NCBI GenBank assembly: GCA_947631195.1 | Contig: CANRKK010000003.1 | Span: 1 to 64,000, forward strand | Reading direction: 5' to 3' | Source: an uncultured Clostridia bacterium | GTDB lineage: Bacteria > Bacillota > Clostridia > Christensenellales > Borkfalkiaceae | DNA: 64,000 nt | Part shown: positions 9,653-19,103 of the stretch, in pieces | Layout of the letters: every line of letters begins with the position of its first letter | Position numbering within the stretch: the first letter of the stretch is position 1 | Translations under genes and position numbers: made by a program | Notes under the pieces: generated by a model | The model's input: the letters and a program-made list of their open reading frames with translations, nothing else | What the model was told of the DNA's origin: nothing | The model's database searches: none

Positions 9653-10320
9653 TGCCCGCTTATCTCCATCTGCAGAATTTTATATTTTTCACCTTTTTTT
9701 TGGAAGTACACCCGCCCGCCGCCGTCGACGGTCATTGCGGCAACCTCCTTAAGTTTTGCGTTCTGTTCGCTTAAAAACCGTTCAAAACTCTCCCCGTCGA
9801 TGCCGCAGCGTGAGAGGTTTTTTTCGTCCGCCTTGCCCATGTCCACAAGCAGCAGAGGCAGCGAATCGGAGGCGGGCTGTTCCTTTGCCATTGCCGAAAA
9901 GGACCCGTTCGCCTCATACAGCCCGTAGTACACGTCGTCCAGATTGAAATATCCCGCCGCGCGCATGCTCTCCACAAGGTCGCCCACGTTCAGGTTGTTC
10001 TTTTTCAGCTGGTAAACGTCTATCCCGTCCCTGTTTATCACAACCGACGGCTTGCCCGAAATCACGTTTTTTACGGGCTTGAACCACAGGTTTAAAAGCC
10101 ACATTATCTGGTGCAGGATAAATATCGCCACCACCGCCACGATGCCGTACAAGAGGGGCACCGAGGAGTCCGCCATCGGTATGCACGCCAGCTCGGCTAT
10201 CAACAGAGTTATCACAAATTCAAAGGGCTGCATCTCGCCAATCTGGCTCTTGCCCATCAGCCGCATTATTATCAGAAGGGTTATAAATATTATCGAAGTT
10301 CTTATAAGTACAAGCGTCAT
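9646..10320 (-). CDS. DUF421/YetF family membrane protein
   Basis: RLMGKSQIGEMQPFEFVITLLIAELACIPM...GKPSVVINRDG; start at internal Met (ORF track extends to 10485). Confidence 0.88.
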   Translation of the reverse strand: MTLVLIRTSIIFITLLIIMRLMGKSQIGEMQPFEFVITLLIAELACIPMADSSVPLLYGIVAVVAIFILHQIMWLLNLWFKPVKNVISGKPSVVINRDGIDVYQLKKNNLNVGDLVESMRAAGYFNLDDVYYGLYEANGSFSAMAKEQPASDSLPLLLVDMGKADEKNLSRCGIDGESFERFLSEQNAKLKEVAAMTVDGGGRVYFQKKGEKYKILQMEISGQW

Positions 10321-10414
10321 TTTATATTTAGTATCGCCAAAATGTGTCCCAATATTCTTGATTTCCGAGGGGGGTTGTGCTATAATTCCTATAAATTCCG
10401 TGGAGCGTAAAAAG

Positions 10415-11608
10415 GTGGATATTTTTTCCGCGATAGGTTCGCTGAACAAAAAGGGAATGGTTTTCGGAACGCAGGCCGAGCGCAACCTTTTAGATAGGCT
10501 CGGCTCGCCCGACGACGGCCTTAAAATAATTCACATAGCGGGCACCAACGGCAAGGGCTCCACGGCGGAGTATATAACGCGGATTTTAGTCGCCGCGGGT
10601 GTGCGCACTGGCACTTTCACCTCCCCGCAGGTGGAAAGCTACGGCGACATGTTCAGGGTGGACGGCGAGCCGCTCGAGGAAGATAAACTTGCCGCATATC
10701 TCGGCGCGGCCTACGATGCGGCGCAGGGCGGGGCAACGGCTTTCGAGGTGGAAACTGCGGCGGCCATATACGCCTTTTTTAAAGAGGGCTGCCGTTACGC
10801 CGTGCTCGAGTGCGGGCTGGGCGGCAGGGAGGACGCCACGAACGCCGTGAACAAAAAGGAAATGGCGGTAATTACTTCCATCGGCCTTGAACACACGGCG
10901 GTGCTCGGCAACACGCTGAACTCGATATGTTCCCACAAATCGGGGATAATTAAAAACTGTCCCGCAGTCGTTTGCGCCCTGCAGGAGGAGGAAGTAAAAA
11001 GCTATTTCAAATCCCTCGGCGCGATATTTGCGGACAGGCAGTTTAAAATCAACGATATTTCCCTCGGCGGAGTCCGCTTTACGTACGGCGGCGGGGAGTA
11101 CTTCACCCCCGCATACGGCAAGGAGCAGGCCTACGACGCGGCCACGGCGATAGAGGTTGCCCTGCAGCTTAAAATCCCGCAAAACGCAATACATTCTGGC
11201 ATTTTGCGGTATAATCTCGCCGGCAGGCTGCAAATTATTAAGAGCGGGGGCAACACATATATTCTGGACGGCGGGCACAACCCGCAGGCGGTAAAGCCCT
11301 TGAAAGCTCTCCTTTCGGAATTCGGCCCGCAGAACACAACGCTGATATACGGCAGTCTGTCCGACAAGGATATCGAGGGAAATTTAAGCATATTGAGCGG
11401 CTGCGCAAACAAGGTTTTTGCCGTCCGTCCAAACAGCCCGCGCGCAATGGATTTAAACAAAATACTCAACACGTGCCGCCGTTTTTTCGGCGACGTCGCC
11501 CCGTCGGCAAGCGTTTCGGAAGCGCTTGAAAACGCGGGCGGCGCGGTTGCCGTGTGCGGTTCGTTCACACTCATAAAGGAGGCGCTCGATTGGATAAACA
11601 AAAGGTAG
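10415..11608 (+). CDS. folC: Folylpolyglutamate synthase/dihydrofolate synthase
   Basis: HIAGTNGKGSTAEYI, LECGLGGREDATNAV, LDGGHNPQA; likely GTG start near 10400-10415 within a longer ORF. Confidence 0.93.
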   Translation: MDIFSAIGSLNKKGMVFGTQAERNLLDRLGSPDDGLKIIHIAGTNGKGSTAEYITRILVAAGVRTGTFTSPQVESYGDMFRVDGEPLEEDKLAAYLGAAYDAAQGGATAFEVETAAAIYAFFKEGCRYAVLECGLGGREDATNAVNKKEMAVITSIGLEHTAVLGNTLNSICSHKSGIIKNCPAVVCALQEEEVKSYFKSLGAIFADRQFKINDISLGGVRFTYGGGEYFTPAYGKEQAYDAATAIEVALQLKIPQNAIHSGILRYNLAGRLQIIKSGGNTYILDGGHNPQAVKPLKALLSEFGPQNTTLIYGSLSDKDIEGNLSILSGCANKVFAVRPNSPRAMDLNKILNTCRRFFGDVAPSASVSEALENAGGAVAVCGSFTLIKEALDWINKR

Positions 11609-12135
11609 AGGAGGCCGTCAAAAATTTATTGGCGGCTTTGGGAGAGGACGTTGAGTCCGGGGGGCTTAAGGACACCCCGCGCAGGGTTGCCGAGGCCTAT
11701 GCCGAGCTCTTGGCGGGCGAGGGCCAAACGGCGGACGTTCATCTTGCCCGCACGTTCGAATGTGAGGGCGCGGAGCCGGTAATCGAAAAGGACATATGGT
11801 TTTCCTCCACGTGCGAACATCACCTTATGCCCTTTTTCGGGAAGATAGCCATAGCGTATATCCCCGACGGGAAAGTGGTGGGCATCTCCAAACTTGCACG
11901 CACGGTGGAAGTCTTTGCAAAGCGCCTGCAAATTCAGGAACGCCTCACAAACCAGATAGCGGCGGAAATAATGCGCTGCTTAAAGCCGAAGGGAGTTATG
12001 GTAGTGTGCGAGGCCGAACACACCTGCATGACCTGCCGCGGCATAAAAAAGGCGGGCACAAAGACGGTAACGTATGCCGTCGCGGGCGAATTTCCCAAGG
12101 AAAAAAGAGAAGAGGTCCTCTCGCTTTTAAAATGA
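11590..12135 (+). CDS. folE: GTP cyclohydrolase I
   Basis: STCEHHLMPFFGKIAIAYIPDGKVVGISKLAR; TTG start with AAGGAGG upstream. Confidence 0.96.
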   Translation: MDKQKVEEAVKNLLAALGEDVESGGLKDTPRRVAEAYAELLAGEGQTADVHLARTFECEGAEPVIEKDIWFSSTCEHHLMPFFGKIAIAYIPDGKVVGISKLARTVEVFAKRLQIQERLTNQIAAEIMRCLKPKGVMVVCEAEHTCMTCRGIKKAGTKTVTYAVAGEFPKEKREEVLSLLK

Positions 12136-12914
12136 TTATAGGCAAAACAGAATTCAAGGACAACACCTACGTGATGGCCATAATAAACCTCACGCCCGAC
12201 AGCTTCTACGCCCCCAGCCGCAAGACCTGCGACAACGTTTTGCAGGCGGCGGAACAGGCGGTAAAGGAGGGCGCGGCGGTGATAGACATAGGCGCGCAAT
12301 CCACCCGCCCCGGCTACAGCGAAGTAAGCGCGGAGGAGGAGATTGAGCGCTTTTATTTGCCGCTTCTGAACATAAAGCGCAATTTTGGCGTGCCCGTTTC
12401 GGTGGACACCTATTTTTCGGCCGCGGCGCGCGCCGCTTTGGAGACGGGCGCGGACATGATAAACGACGTGTGGGGGCTTACCCATGACGCGGATATGGCA
12501 AAGGTGATAGCCGAACACAACGCTTCGGTGTGCATAATGCACAACTCAAAAACGCCCGTAACGGGGGATTTATGGGGGAACGTGTTGAGTTTTTTAAAAA
12601 ATTCAACCGAACTCGCCCTCGCCGCGGGGATCGACAAAAACAAAATTTTAGTGGACGGCGGCATAGGCTTCGCCAAATCGCGGCAGCAGAACTTCGAGCT
12701 CCTAGAAAACTACGAAAAACTCAACACGCTCGGCTATCCGTCGCTCTTGGGCTGCAGCCGCAAGTCAATGTTCGGTGGGGAGCCCGCCGACCGTCTCGCC
12801 GCCACCGTCGCCGCAAGCGTGGCGGCATATAAAAAGGGAACGCTTTTCGTGCGCGTGCACGACGTCGCGCCCAATGTGCAGGCGATAGCAAAATGCCGCA
12901 ATGCGGCCGAATAA
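12132..12914 (+). CDS. folP: Dihydropteroate synthase
   Basis: MAIINLTPDSFY, VIDIGAQSTRPGYSEVSAEEE; overlaps the folE stop. Confidence 0.96.
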   Translation: MIIGKTEFKDNTYVMAIINLTPDSFYAPSRKTCDNVLQAAEQAVKEGAAVIDIGAQSTRPGYSEVSAEEEIERFYLPLLNIKRNFGVPVSVDTYFSAAARAALETGADMINDVWGLTHDADMAKVIAEHNASVCIMHNSKTPVTGDLWGNVLSFLKNSTELALAAGIDKNKILVDGGIGFAKSRQQNFELLENYEKLNTLGYPSLLGCSRKSMFGGEPADRLAATVAASVAAYKKGTLFVRVHDVAPNVQAIAKCRNAAE

Positions 12915-12925
12915 GGAGGTACGTC

Positions 12926-13726
12926 TTGGATAAAATATTGATACGCGGGCTGGAAGTTACGGCCTGCCACGGCTGCAAGGACTTTGAAAAAACCACCCCG
13001 CAGCCCTTCGTTTTCGACGCGGACATATACTTTGACTTTTCCCGCGCGGCCCGAACCGACGACATTCGCGACACGATAAACTACTCCGCCGCAAGCAAAA
13101 TAATAGCCTCGGTCGCCCAAAACAACACCTACAACCTCATCGAAAAACTCGCATACGAGTGCGCATACGCCGTGCTCGACAACACCTGCGCGGACGGGAT
13201 AACCCTCACCGTGTACAAGCCGTCCGCCCCCGTAAAACTCAAATTCCAAACGATGGGCGCAAGCGTTGAAGTAAAGCGCACTACGGCCTATTTGTCCCTC
13301 GGCTCCAGTTTGGGCGACAGGGAGGAATACCTGCGCGCCGCAATACAAAAACTCGACACGTTCCGCGAAATAAAGGTAAAACAGGTGTCAGATTTTATCG
13401 AAACCGAGCCCTACGGCGGCGTGGCGCGGAATAAATTTTTAAACTGCGCCGCAGAGATAGAAACCTACTTCGGCCCGCGCGGACTGCTTTCGGCCGTGCA
13501 GAGCGTCGAAAACTTTTGCGGCAGAAAACGTACCGTGCGCTGGGAGGACAGGACCCTCGACATAGACATAATCTTTTTCGGCAAGGAGATAATAGCCGAG
13601 GACGGCCTCATAATCCCCCACGCCGAGTACTATAAGCGCGATTTTGTGCTCGCTCCCCTCGCGCAGATCGCACCCGACTTCGTCTGTCCCCTCCTCAAAA
13701 AGCCCCTCAAAACAATAAAAACCTGA
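12926..13726 (+). CDS. folK: FolB-FolK fusion (dihydroneopterin aldolase/HPPK)
   Basis: N-terminal ACHGCKDFEKTTPQPF (FolB); C-terminal AYLSLGSSLGDREEYL...RWEDRTLDIDIIFFG (HPPK). Confidence 0.93.
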   Translation: MDKILIRGLEVTACHGCKDFEKTTPQPFVFDADIYFDFSRAARTDDIRDTINYSAASKIIASVAQNNTYNLIEKLAYECAYAVLDNTCADGITLTVYKPSAPVKLKFQTMGASVEVKRTTAYLSLGSSLGDREEYLRAAIQKLDTFREIKVKQVSDFIETEPYGGVARNKFLNCAAEIETYFGPRGLLSAVQSVENFCGRKRTVRWEDRTLDIDIIFFGKEIIAEDGLIIPHAEYYKRDFVLAPLAQIAPDFVCPLLKKPLKTIKT

Positions 13727-13919
13727 TACATGTAGGTTTTTTAACATCTTAAAACTTGTAAATATCGTCCAAAGCCGCCCCGTACATAGAAAAATACAAA
13801 ATAATTTGTGCAATGTGCATAAAAATTTTTAAAAAATCTATACAACGCTTAAATAATGTGTTATAATCTACAATGCACAAAGTTCTGATAATTTACACAG
13901 GGCGCAAGGCGCGCCACCC

Positions 13920-15449
13920 GTGGGGAGTTATAACTTGGAAAGAATAGGAATTATAGATTTAGGCTCAAATTCTGCAAGGCTCGTAATCGTAAACATCTTC
14001 GCGGAAGGTTACTTTATGGTGGTGGACGAGCTTAAGGAAAGCGTGCGTTTGGGGCAGGACATGGAGCGGGACGGCTTTTTGAAGCCCGCGCGCGTTGCCG
14101 AAACGATCAAAACCTTAAAAATGTTCAAAAAACTGTGTGACGCAAGCGGTGTTACGCGCATTATAGCCGTGGCCACCGAGGCCGTCCGCCGCGCCAAAAA
14201 CCAGCGCAGTTTTCTTGACGAGATACAGGCCAACTGCGGCATAAAGATTCGCGTTCTCTCTGCGGAGGAGGAGGCGGTTTTTGTTTACCGCGGCGTCATC
14301 AACACAATGGATATCCCCAAGGGCATCGTTCTGGAAATAGGCGGCGGGTCCACAAAAATCGTGTACTACAACCGCAGGAACATGCTCAACTTCGTCACTT
14401 TGCCCTTCGGCGCGGTGACTTTGACGGGGCTGTTTTCGGGCGACGGTTTAAGGCCCGAGGAGCAGGCGGCCAAGATAGAGGAGTTTTTCACCGAGCAGTT
14501 AAAGCAGGTTGAATGGCTCAAGGACGTGGACGAGGATGTGCAGATGATAGGCTGCGGCGGCTCGTTCAGAAATTTATTCAAAATAACCAAGATGGTGCAC
14601 AAGTATCCCTTGGATACGGTGCACAACTACCATATGATGGTAGAGGACTTTATGCCGATTTACGACATGATAAAGGTCCTCGACCTCGACAAAAAGAAGA
14701 AGATAAAGGGTCTTTCGGCCGAGCGCGCGGATATTCTCCCCGCCGCCCTTGCCGTTATCAAGGCCTTTGTAAGCTACATGCACATCGACGAGTTCACGCT
14801 GTCGGGCGCGGCCCTGCGCGAGGGCATAATGTTCAACCAGGCCCTCCCTATGACCATCGAAAAGCCCATCGCCGACGTTTTAAACTACTCTCTCACCACG
14901 CTTGTCAAGTACTACGGCTGCAACGAAAAGCACGTTGAGCACGTTGTGAATCTGAGCATACAGCTGTTCAAGCAGCTCCGCGTATTGCACAAATTCCCCC
15001 GCCAGTATCTCAAGATATTGAAGGTGGCGGCGATGCTGCACGACTGCGGCATGCGCATAAAATACTACAACCACCCCCATCACAGCTGGTATATGATTTT
15101 GAATTCCACGCTGTACGGCGTGAGTCACCGCGAGATAGTGCTTGCCGCCTTTGTGGCCTGCTGTCACAAGAGAGAGGATATAAACATGTACGACTGGGCG
15201 CGTTTCCGCGATCTTGTGGGGGACGACGACCTTGAAATCGTCAAAAAGCTCGGCGTTATGCTGCGCATTGCCGAAAGTTTGGACAGGGCCGATTCGGGCA
15301 CGATAAAGAGTATCAACTGCGACATTTTGGGCGATTCGGTAATAATGAAGACGGAAATCGAAGGCGACGCCACCCTTGAAATCAAAAACGCAATGGCGGC
15401 GGCGACCGAGTTTAAAAAGTCATTCCACAAAAATCTCGAAATTCTGTAG
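13920..15449 (+). CDS. Ppx/GppA phosphatase family protein with C-terminal HD-type domain
   Basis: IGIIDLGSNSARLVIV; GIVLEIGGGSTKIVYY; MLHDCGMRIKYYNHPHHSWY. Confidence 0.9.
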   Translation: MGSYNLERIGIIDLGSNSARLVIVNIFAEGYFMVVDELKESVRLGQDMERDGFLKPARVAETIKTLKMFKKLCDASGVTRIIAVATEAVRRAKNQRSFLDEIQANCGIKIRVLSAEEEAVFVYRGVINTMDIPKGIVLEIGGGSTKIVYYNRRNMLNFVTLPFGAVTLTGLFSGDGLRPEEQAAKIEEFFTEQLKQVEWLKDVDEDVQMIGCGGSFRNLFKITKMVHKYPLDTVHNYHMMVEDFMPIYDMIKVLDLDKKKKIKGLSAERADILPAALAVIKAFVSYMHIDEFTLSGAALREGIMFNQALPMTIEKPIADVLNYSLTTLVKYYGCNEKHVEHVVNLSIQLFKQLRVLHKFPRQYLKILKVAAMLHDCGMRIKYYNHPHHSWYMILNSTLYGVSHREIVLAAFVACCHKREDINMYDWARFRDLVGDDDLEIVKKLGVMLRIAESLDRADSGTIKSINCDILGDSVIMKTEIEGDATLEIKNAMAAATEFKKSFHKNLEIL

Positions 15450-15452
15450 AGC

Positions 15453-15481
15453 GCAATGCCGTCCATAAAACGGACGGCATT
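15453..15481 (+). terminator. Hairpin between the ppx-like and maf genes
   Basis: aatgccgtccataaaacggacggcattt. Confidence 0.65.
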
Positions 15482-15494
15482 TAAAATAAGACAC

Positions 15495-16049
15495 ATGAAA
15501 TACATTCTGGCAAGCGCGTCGCCCCGCCGCAGGGAGCTTTTATCCCACATTTTAAAGGAGTTTGAGGTCATTCCCGCAAAGGGCGAAGAAAAAGTAAATC
15601 TGTCACTGTTCCCCGAACAGATGGCCTGTTCCCTTGCGGAGAGCAAGTGCGACGAGGTGTTCAAAAACAACCCTTCGGCCACGGTGATAGGGTGCGACAC
15701 GATAGTGGTTTTCGGGCAAGAGATTTTAGGCAAGCCCAAAGACAGGGACGACGCCTTTGCCACGCTCAAGCGCCTGTCGGGCAAAACGCACTACGTTATA
15801 ACCGCCGTCTGCGTGCAGAACAAGTATAAAAAAGTTACAGACTATGACAAGACGGAAGTTAAATTCAATATACTCTCCGATGACTTTATAAAAATTTATG
15901 TGGACAGCGGCTCCCCTCTGGACAAGGCGGGCAGCTACGGCATACAGGACGGCGGGCTGGTAAAGGAGTACTTCGGCAATTACACAAACGTTGTGGGTTT
16001 GCCCCTTCCGCTTACAAAACAACTTCTCGAAAAGGTAAACGACTTATGA
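15495..16049 (+). CDS. maf: Maf family nucleotide pyrophosphatase
   Basis: MKYILASASPRRRELL; VIGCDTIVVFGQEILGKPKD; internal Met start preferred because the upstream ATG lies in the hairpin. Confidence 0.93.
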   Translation: MKYILASASPRRRELLSHILKEFEVIPAKGEEKVNLSLFPEQMACSLAESKCDEVFKNNPSATVIGCDTIVVFGQEILGKPKDRDDAFATLKRLSGKTHYVITAVCVQNKYKKVTDYDKTEVKFNILSDDFIKIYVDSGSPLDKAGSYGIQDGGLVKEYFGNYTNVVGLPLPLTKQLLEKVNDL

Positions 16050-17062
16050 AAAAACTTGTGATTGATTTCGGTTCCGCAACCACAAAAATTTATATGCCGG
16101 GCTGCGGCGTGGTGCTCACGGAGGCCACCTGTCTCGCCGTTGAAGAATACGAGGAGCGGGGCGAAAAAAAGCTGGGCATCAAGGCGTACGGCGATAAGGC
16201 CCGCGCGCTTGCGGGCAGGTCGGCGGTCAACACCCGCATAGTCAGCCCCGTGTTCGAGGGCGATATCGTGCACGAAAGTCTGGCCGCGCACCTTCTGTCG
16301 TACTTCCTCGAAAAGGTGGAAATACCTCTCCGCAAGGCCCGCCACGCAGAAGTGATGTTTATACTTCCCTGCGGGGCCAAGGCAGAGCTCAAGGCCAAGT
16401 ATTCGCGGCTTGCGGGCGCCTGCGGCATAGACACGATACGCTTTACGCTCACGCCGTTTGCGGCCGTGCTCGGTCACAATGTGATTATAGGCGAAAGCAC
16501 GCCCATGTTTTCGGTGGATATCGGAGCCACGATCACAAACATCGCTGCCTTTTCGCAGGACGGCATGATATCGGGCCTCAACATCAATCTCGGCGGCAGC
16601 AATATCGACGTCCACCTCATCGACGAGCTTGCCGAAAATTCGGGCTTCAAGATAGGCGCGCTCACCGCCGAACGTATAAAAAACAGCGTGGGCAGCCTTT
16701 TGCACGACGACAACAAGCTGATGGTGGCGGACGGCAGGGAAGTCCAAACGGGCGCGCCCGCCTCGATTGCCGTCAATTCGGGAATGATTTTGCCCATCAT
16801 CACGGCGTATATAGACAAAATTTTGGAATACGTGAGGCTGGTAATTTCCAGACTCCAGCCCGATGTGGCCTCGGCAATAATGCGCGGAGGGATATACCTG
16901 ACGGGCGGCGTGGCCAAGATGGACGGCCTTGCGGAGTACGTCGGCGACAAGCTCGGCATTTCCGTAAACCTGCCCGAAGAGCCCGCGCTCGCGGCGGTTA
17001 TCGGCGGCGGCGCGATTCTGTCTGACTATGAGCTTTGCGAGCGCTTGTCCTTTGACGAATAA
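16046..17062 (+). CDS. MreB/Mbl-like actin-family protein
   Basis: VIDFGSATTKIYMPGCGVVLTEATCLAV; FSVDIGATITNIA; GIYLTGGVAKMDGLAEYV. Confidence 0.8.
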   Translation: MKKLVIDFGSATTKIYMPGCGVVLTEATCLAVEEYEERGEKKLGIKAYGDKARALAGRSAVNTRIVSPVFEGDIVHESLAAHLLSYFLEKVEIPLRKARHAEVMFILPCGAKAELKAKYSRLAGACGIDTIRFTLTPFAAVLGHNVIIGESTPMFSVDIGATITNIAAFSQDGMISGLNINLGGSNIDVHLIDELAENSGFKIGALTAERIKNSVGSLLHDDNKLMVADGREVQTGAPASIAVNSGMILPIITAYIDKILEYVRLVISRLQPDVASAIMRGGIYLTGGVAKMDGLAEYVGDKLGISVNLPEEPALAAVIGGGAILSDYELCERLSFDE

Positions 17063-17334
17063 TGTTCACAAAAATTTTCGTGCGGTTGCGCGCACTCACG
17101 CGAGCGAAGCGACGCTTTGCGCACCTTATTATAAATATTTCAGATAATAAGCCACAAAATTTTTCGTGATTTTTGCGCCATTTTAAGGGCGCACATATTA
17201 TATAATGGCGCAAATTCCCACCGCTCAGGCGCAGGTGTGCGCAAATCGGGTGCGCTGGCGCAAGCGTAGCTTGCTTGCGCCGTAAATTATTAAATACTCG
17301 CTTCTACTCACCGCAAACTTCGTAAGTGCAGCTC

Positions 17335-17615
17335 CCGCAATTTTAAAATAATAGCAACGCAAGTTAAGGCTTGTCATTTCGAGGGCGGAGCCCGAGAGTT
17401 CTCACACGGCGTAAGGAATAACGCCGTGTTCGGTCACCGCTCGCGCCTTGCACTATGCGCTCGCTCATCTCGCTCGGCACGCACAGCGCACTGTGCTGTG
17501 CTATGAAATGCCTCGCTCGTCCCCCCGTGGTTTGCTCTTGGCAGGATGGAACGGCACCCCCTTGGCTCCCTTTAGTAAGGGGAGCTGGCTGCGAAGCAGC
17601 CTGAGGGGATTGTCA
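17335..17615. repeat. Dispersed intergenic repeat, copy A
   Basis: Shares ccgcaattttaaaataatagcaa, gggcggagcccgagagttctcacacggcgtaagg, and ccttggctccctttagtaaggggagctggctgcgaagcag with 39363-39743. Confidence 0.9.
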
Positions 17616-17738
17616 CATTAAACTAATTTATCAAATAGTTATTCCTTTTTAAAATTGTCCCACCCCCGATATTGTTAATAATAGTGTGGGAATTACCCCC
17701 ATAATATGGCGCGATTATTAAAAAACGGACAAAATTAT

Positions 17739-17770
17739 GCCCGCCTGCGGCAATCCTGCCGCAGGCGGGC
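17739..17770. terminator. 14-bp perfect hairpin between convergent genes
   Basis: GCCCGCCTGCGGCA-ATCC-TGCCGCAGGCGGGC. Confidence 0.55.
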
Positions 17771-17895
17771 GCATTTTAACCCAAAATTCACTAATTAACC
17801 CCGTAATATGCCGCAATCAACGAAAAACCGACGTTTTTTTGCGCCGCTTGATAAAACATGCCCAAAAATCGGATTGCCCCCGTAATATGGCCCGT

Positions 17896-19002
17896 TCAAT
17901 CCCCGTATCCGACTCCGCTTTTTCTCAGCTTACGTATTTGCCTCTTTATGGGGAACGCCCAAAATACAGATACAAGCCACAGCAGCGCATAGCACGTGCC
18001 GCTCACCCAAGTCATAGTGGAGAATATGCCGAACAACGCGGCGACGTTTTGCGGCACGGCCGATTTGACGGCAAGTATTCCCACGCCGAAAATCAAACAG
18101 GGAGTAAAGCCCGAAACTTTAACGTACCACATGGTATATTTTTTATTTTTGGTAAAGCAGCGTACAAGCGCCACAACAAACAGCGCCAGCCATGCCGCCG
18201 CGGGGACGGCCACCGCGCAAAGCGCAACCATATCGACGACTTTATACATTTCCAGCAATTCCGCTCCGCCCGCGTTCATCAGCACGTCGTATATCAGACG
18301 GTCGTATGTAGTCGCGTTTGTCTGCCCGTCGTCTTCGTTACCGTTTCCGCCTATCGTCATGCACACCAGCGCCTCGGCCGAAAAGCTCCCCGCATACTCC
18401 ACGGTGCTATCGTACAGTCCGTTCAAAAGGTCCTCTGCAGATTGAATATAGCTCTCCCTGTAACTTTCCGCAACTCCGCCCTCGGTCACGATCTGCTGCG
18501 CGGCCGAGCGTATCACTTCTTCGCGGTTCCGGTCGTTGAGCGAATTTATCTTTTGGCAAAGCGCGGCATAGTCTATATTTCCGACGTCTATTTCCACGCC
18601 CTCGGTTTTCGGCAGCATGCCGATAAGGGACGCGGCAAGCAGCGTCCCCGTATGGTCGCGCAAAATTCCCGCCATCGCAACGGAGATATCCATCACGGGG
18701 TCGTCCACAAAGGCCATCTTTGCAAAGTCGGCGGTCCGCAACGAAAATTTAAAATTTGCCAGCCCCTCGGCAATGTCTGCGCCGGGCGCGTATTCGCTCT
18801 CGGTATTTTCTCCGTCGGCGGGCGCTAACACACCGTCTATCATTTCGGCTATCGCGTCCTTCGCCTTGCCGAGGTCTACCGAAAGCAGCGGCAAGCACAG
18901 TATCGACAGCGCCGCAACGAGCGCAATTATCATAACGGCTATATTTACAGGTATCAGCCTGCGTTGGTATTTTTGCATTTCAGACATAGTTTTACTCCGC
19001 AA
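17896..19002 (-). CDS. Hypothetical multi-pass membrane protein
   Basis: Long ORF with hydrophobic helices at both ends; no motif recognised. Confidence 0.65.
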   Translation of the reverse strand: MRSKTMSEMQKYQRRLIPVNIAVMIIALVAALSILCLPLLSVDLGKAKDAIAEMIDGVLAPADGENTESEYAPGADIAEGLANFKFSLRTADFAKMAFVDDPVMDISVAMAGILRDHTGTLLAASLIGMLPKTEGVEIDVGNIDYAALCQKINSLNDRNREEVIRSAAQQIVTEGGVAESYRESYIQSAEDLLNGLYDSTVEYAGSFSAEALVCMTIGGNGNEDDGQTNATTYDRLIYDVLMNAGGAELLEMYKVVDMVALCAVAVPAAAWLALFVVALVRCFTKNKKYTMWYVKVSGFTPCLIFGVGILAVKSAVPQNVAALFGIFSTMTWVSGTCYALLWLVSVFWAFPIKRQIRKLRKSGVGYGD

Positions 19003-19103
19003 TCAATTCTATCATTTCTGTTTTTTAATGTCAACACCATTAAATTGAGGCGCGGGCCCTCTATTTTCTTGCAAAAAACGGCGATATTTAATATAATTGT
19101 GCT

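Noticed and set aside
13800-13885. tttgtgcaatgtgcat and caatgcacaa motifs upstream of the ppx-like gene as further sites for the 29922 XRE regulator
   Set aside because: Half-site similarity only; not palindromic and could be chance in AT-rich DNA
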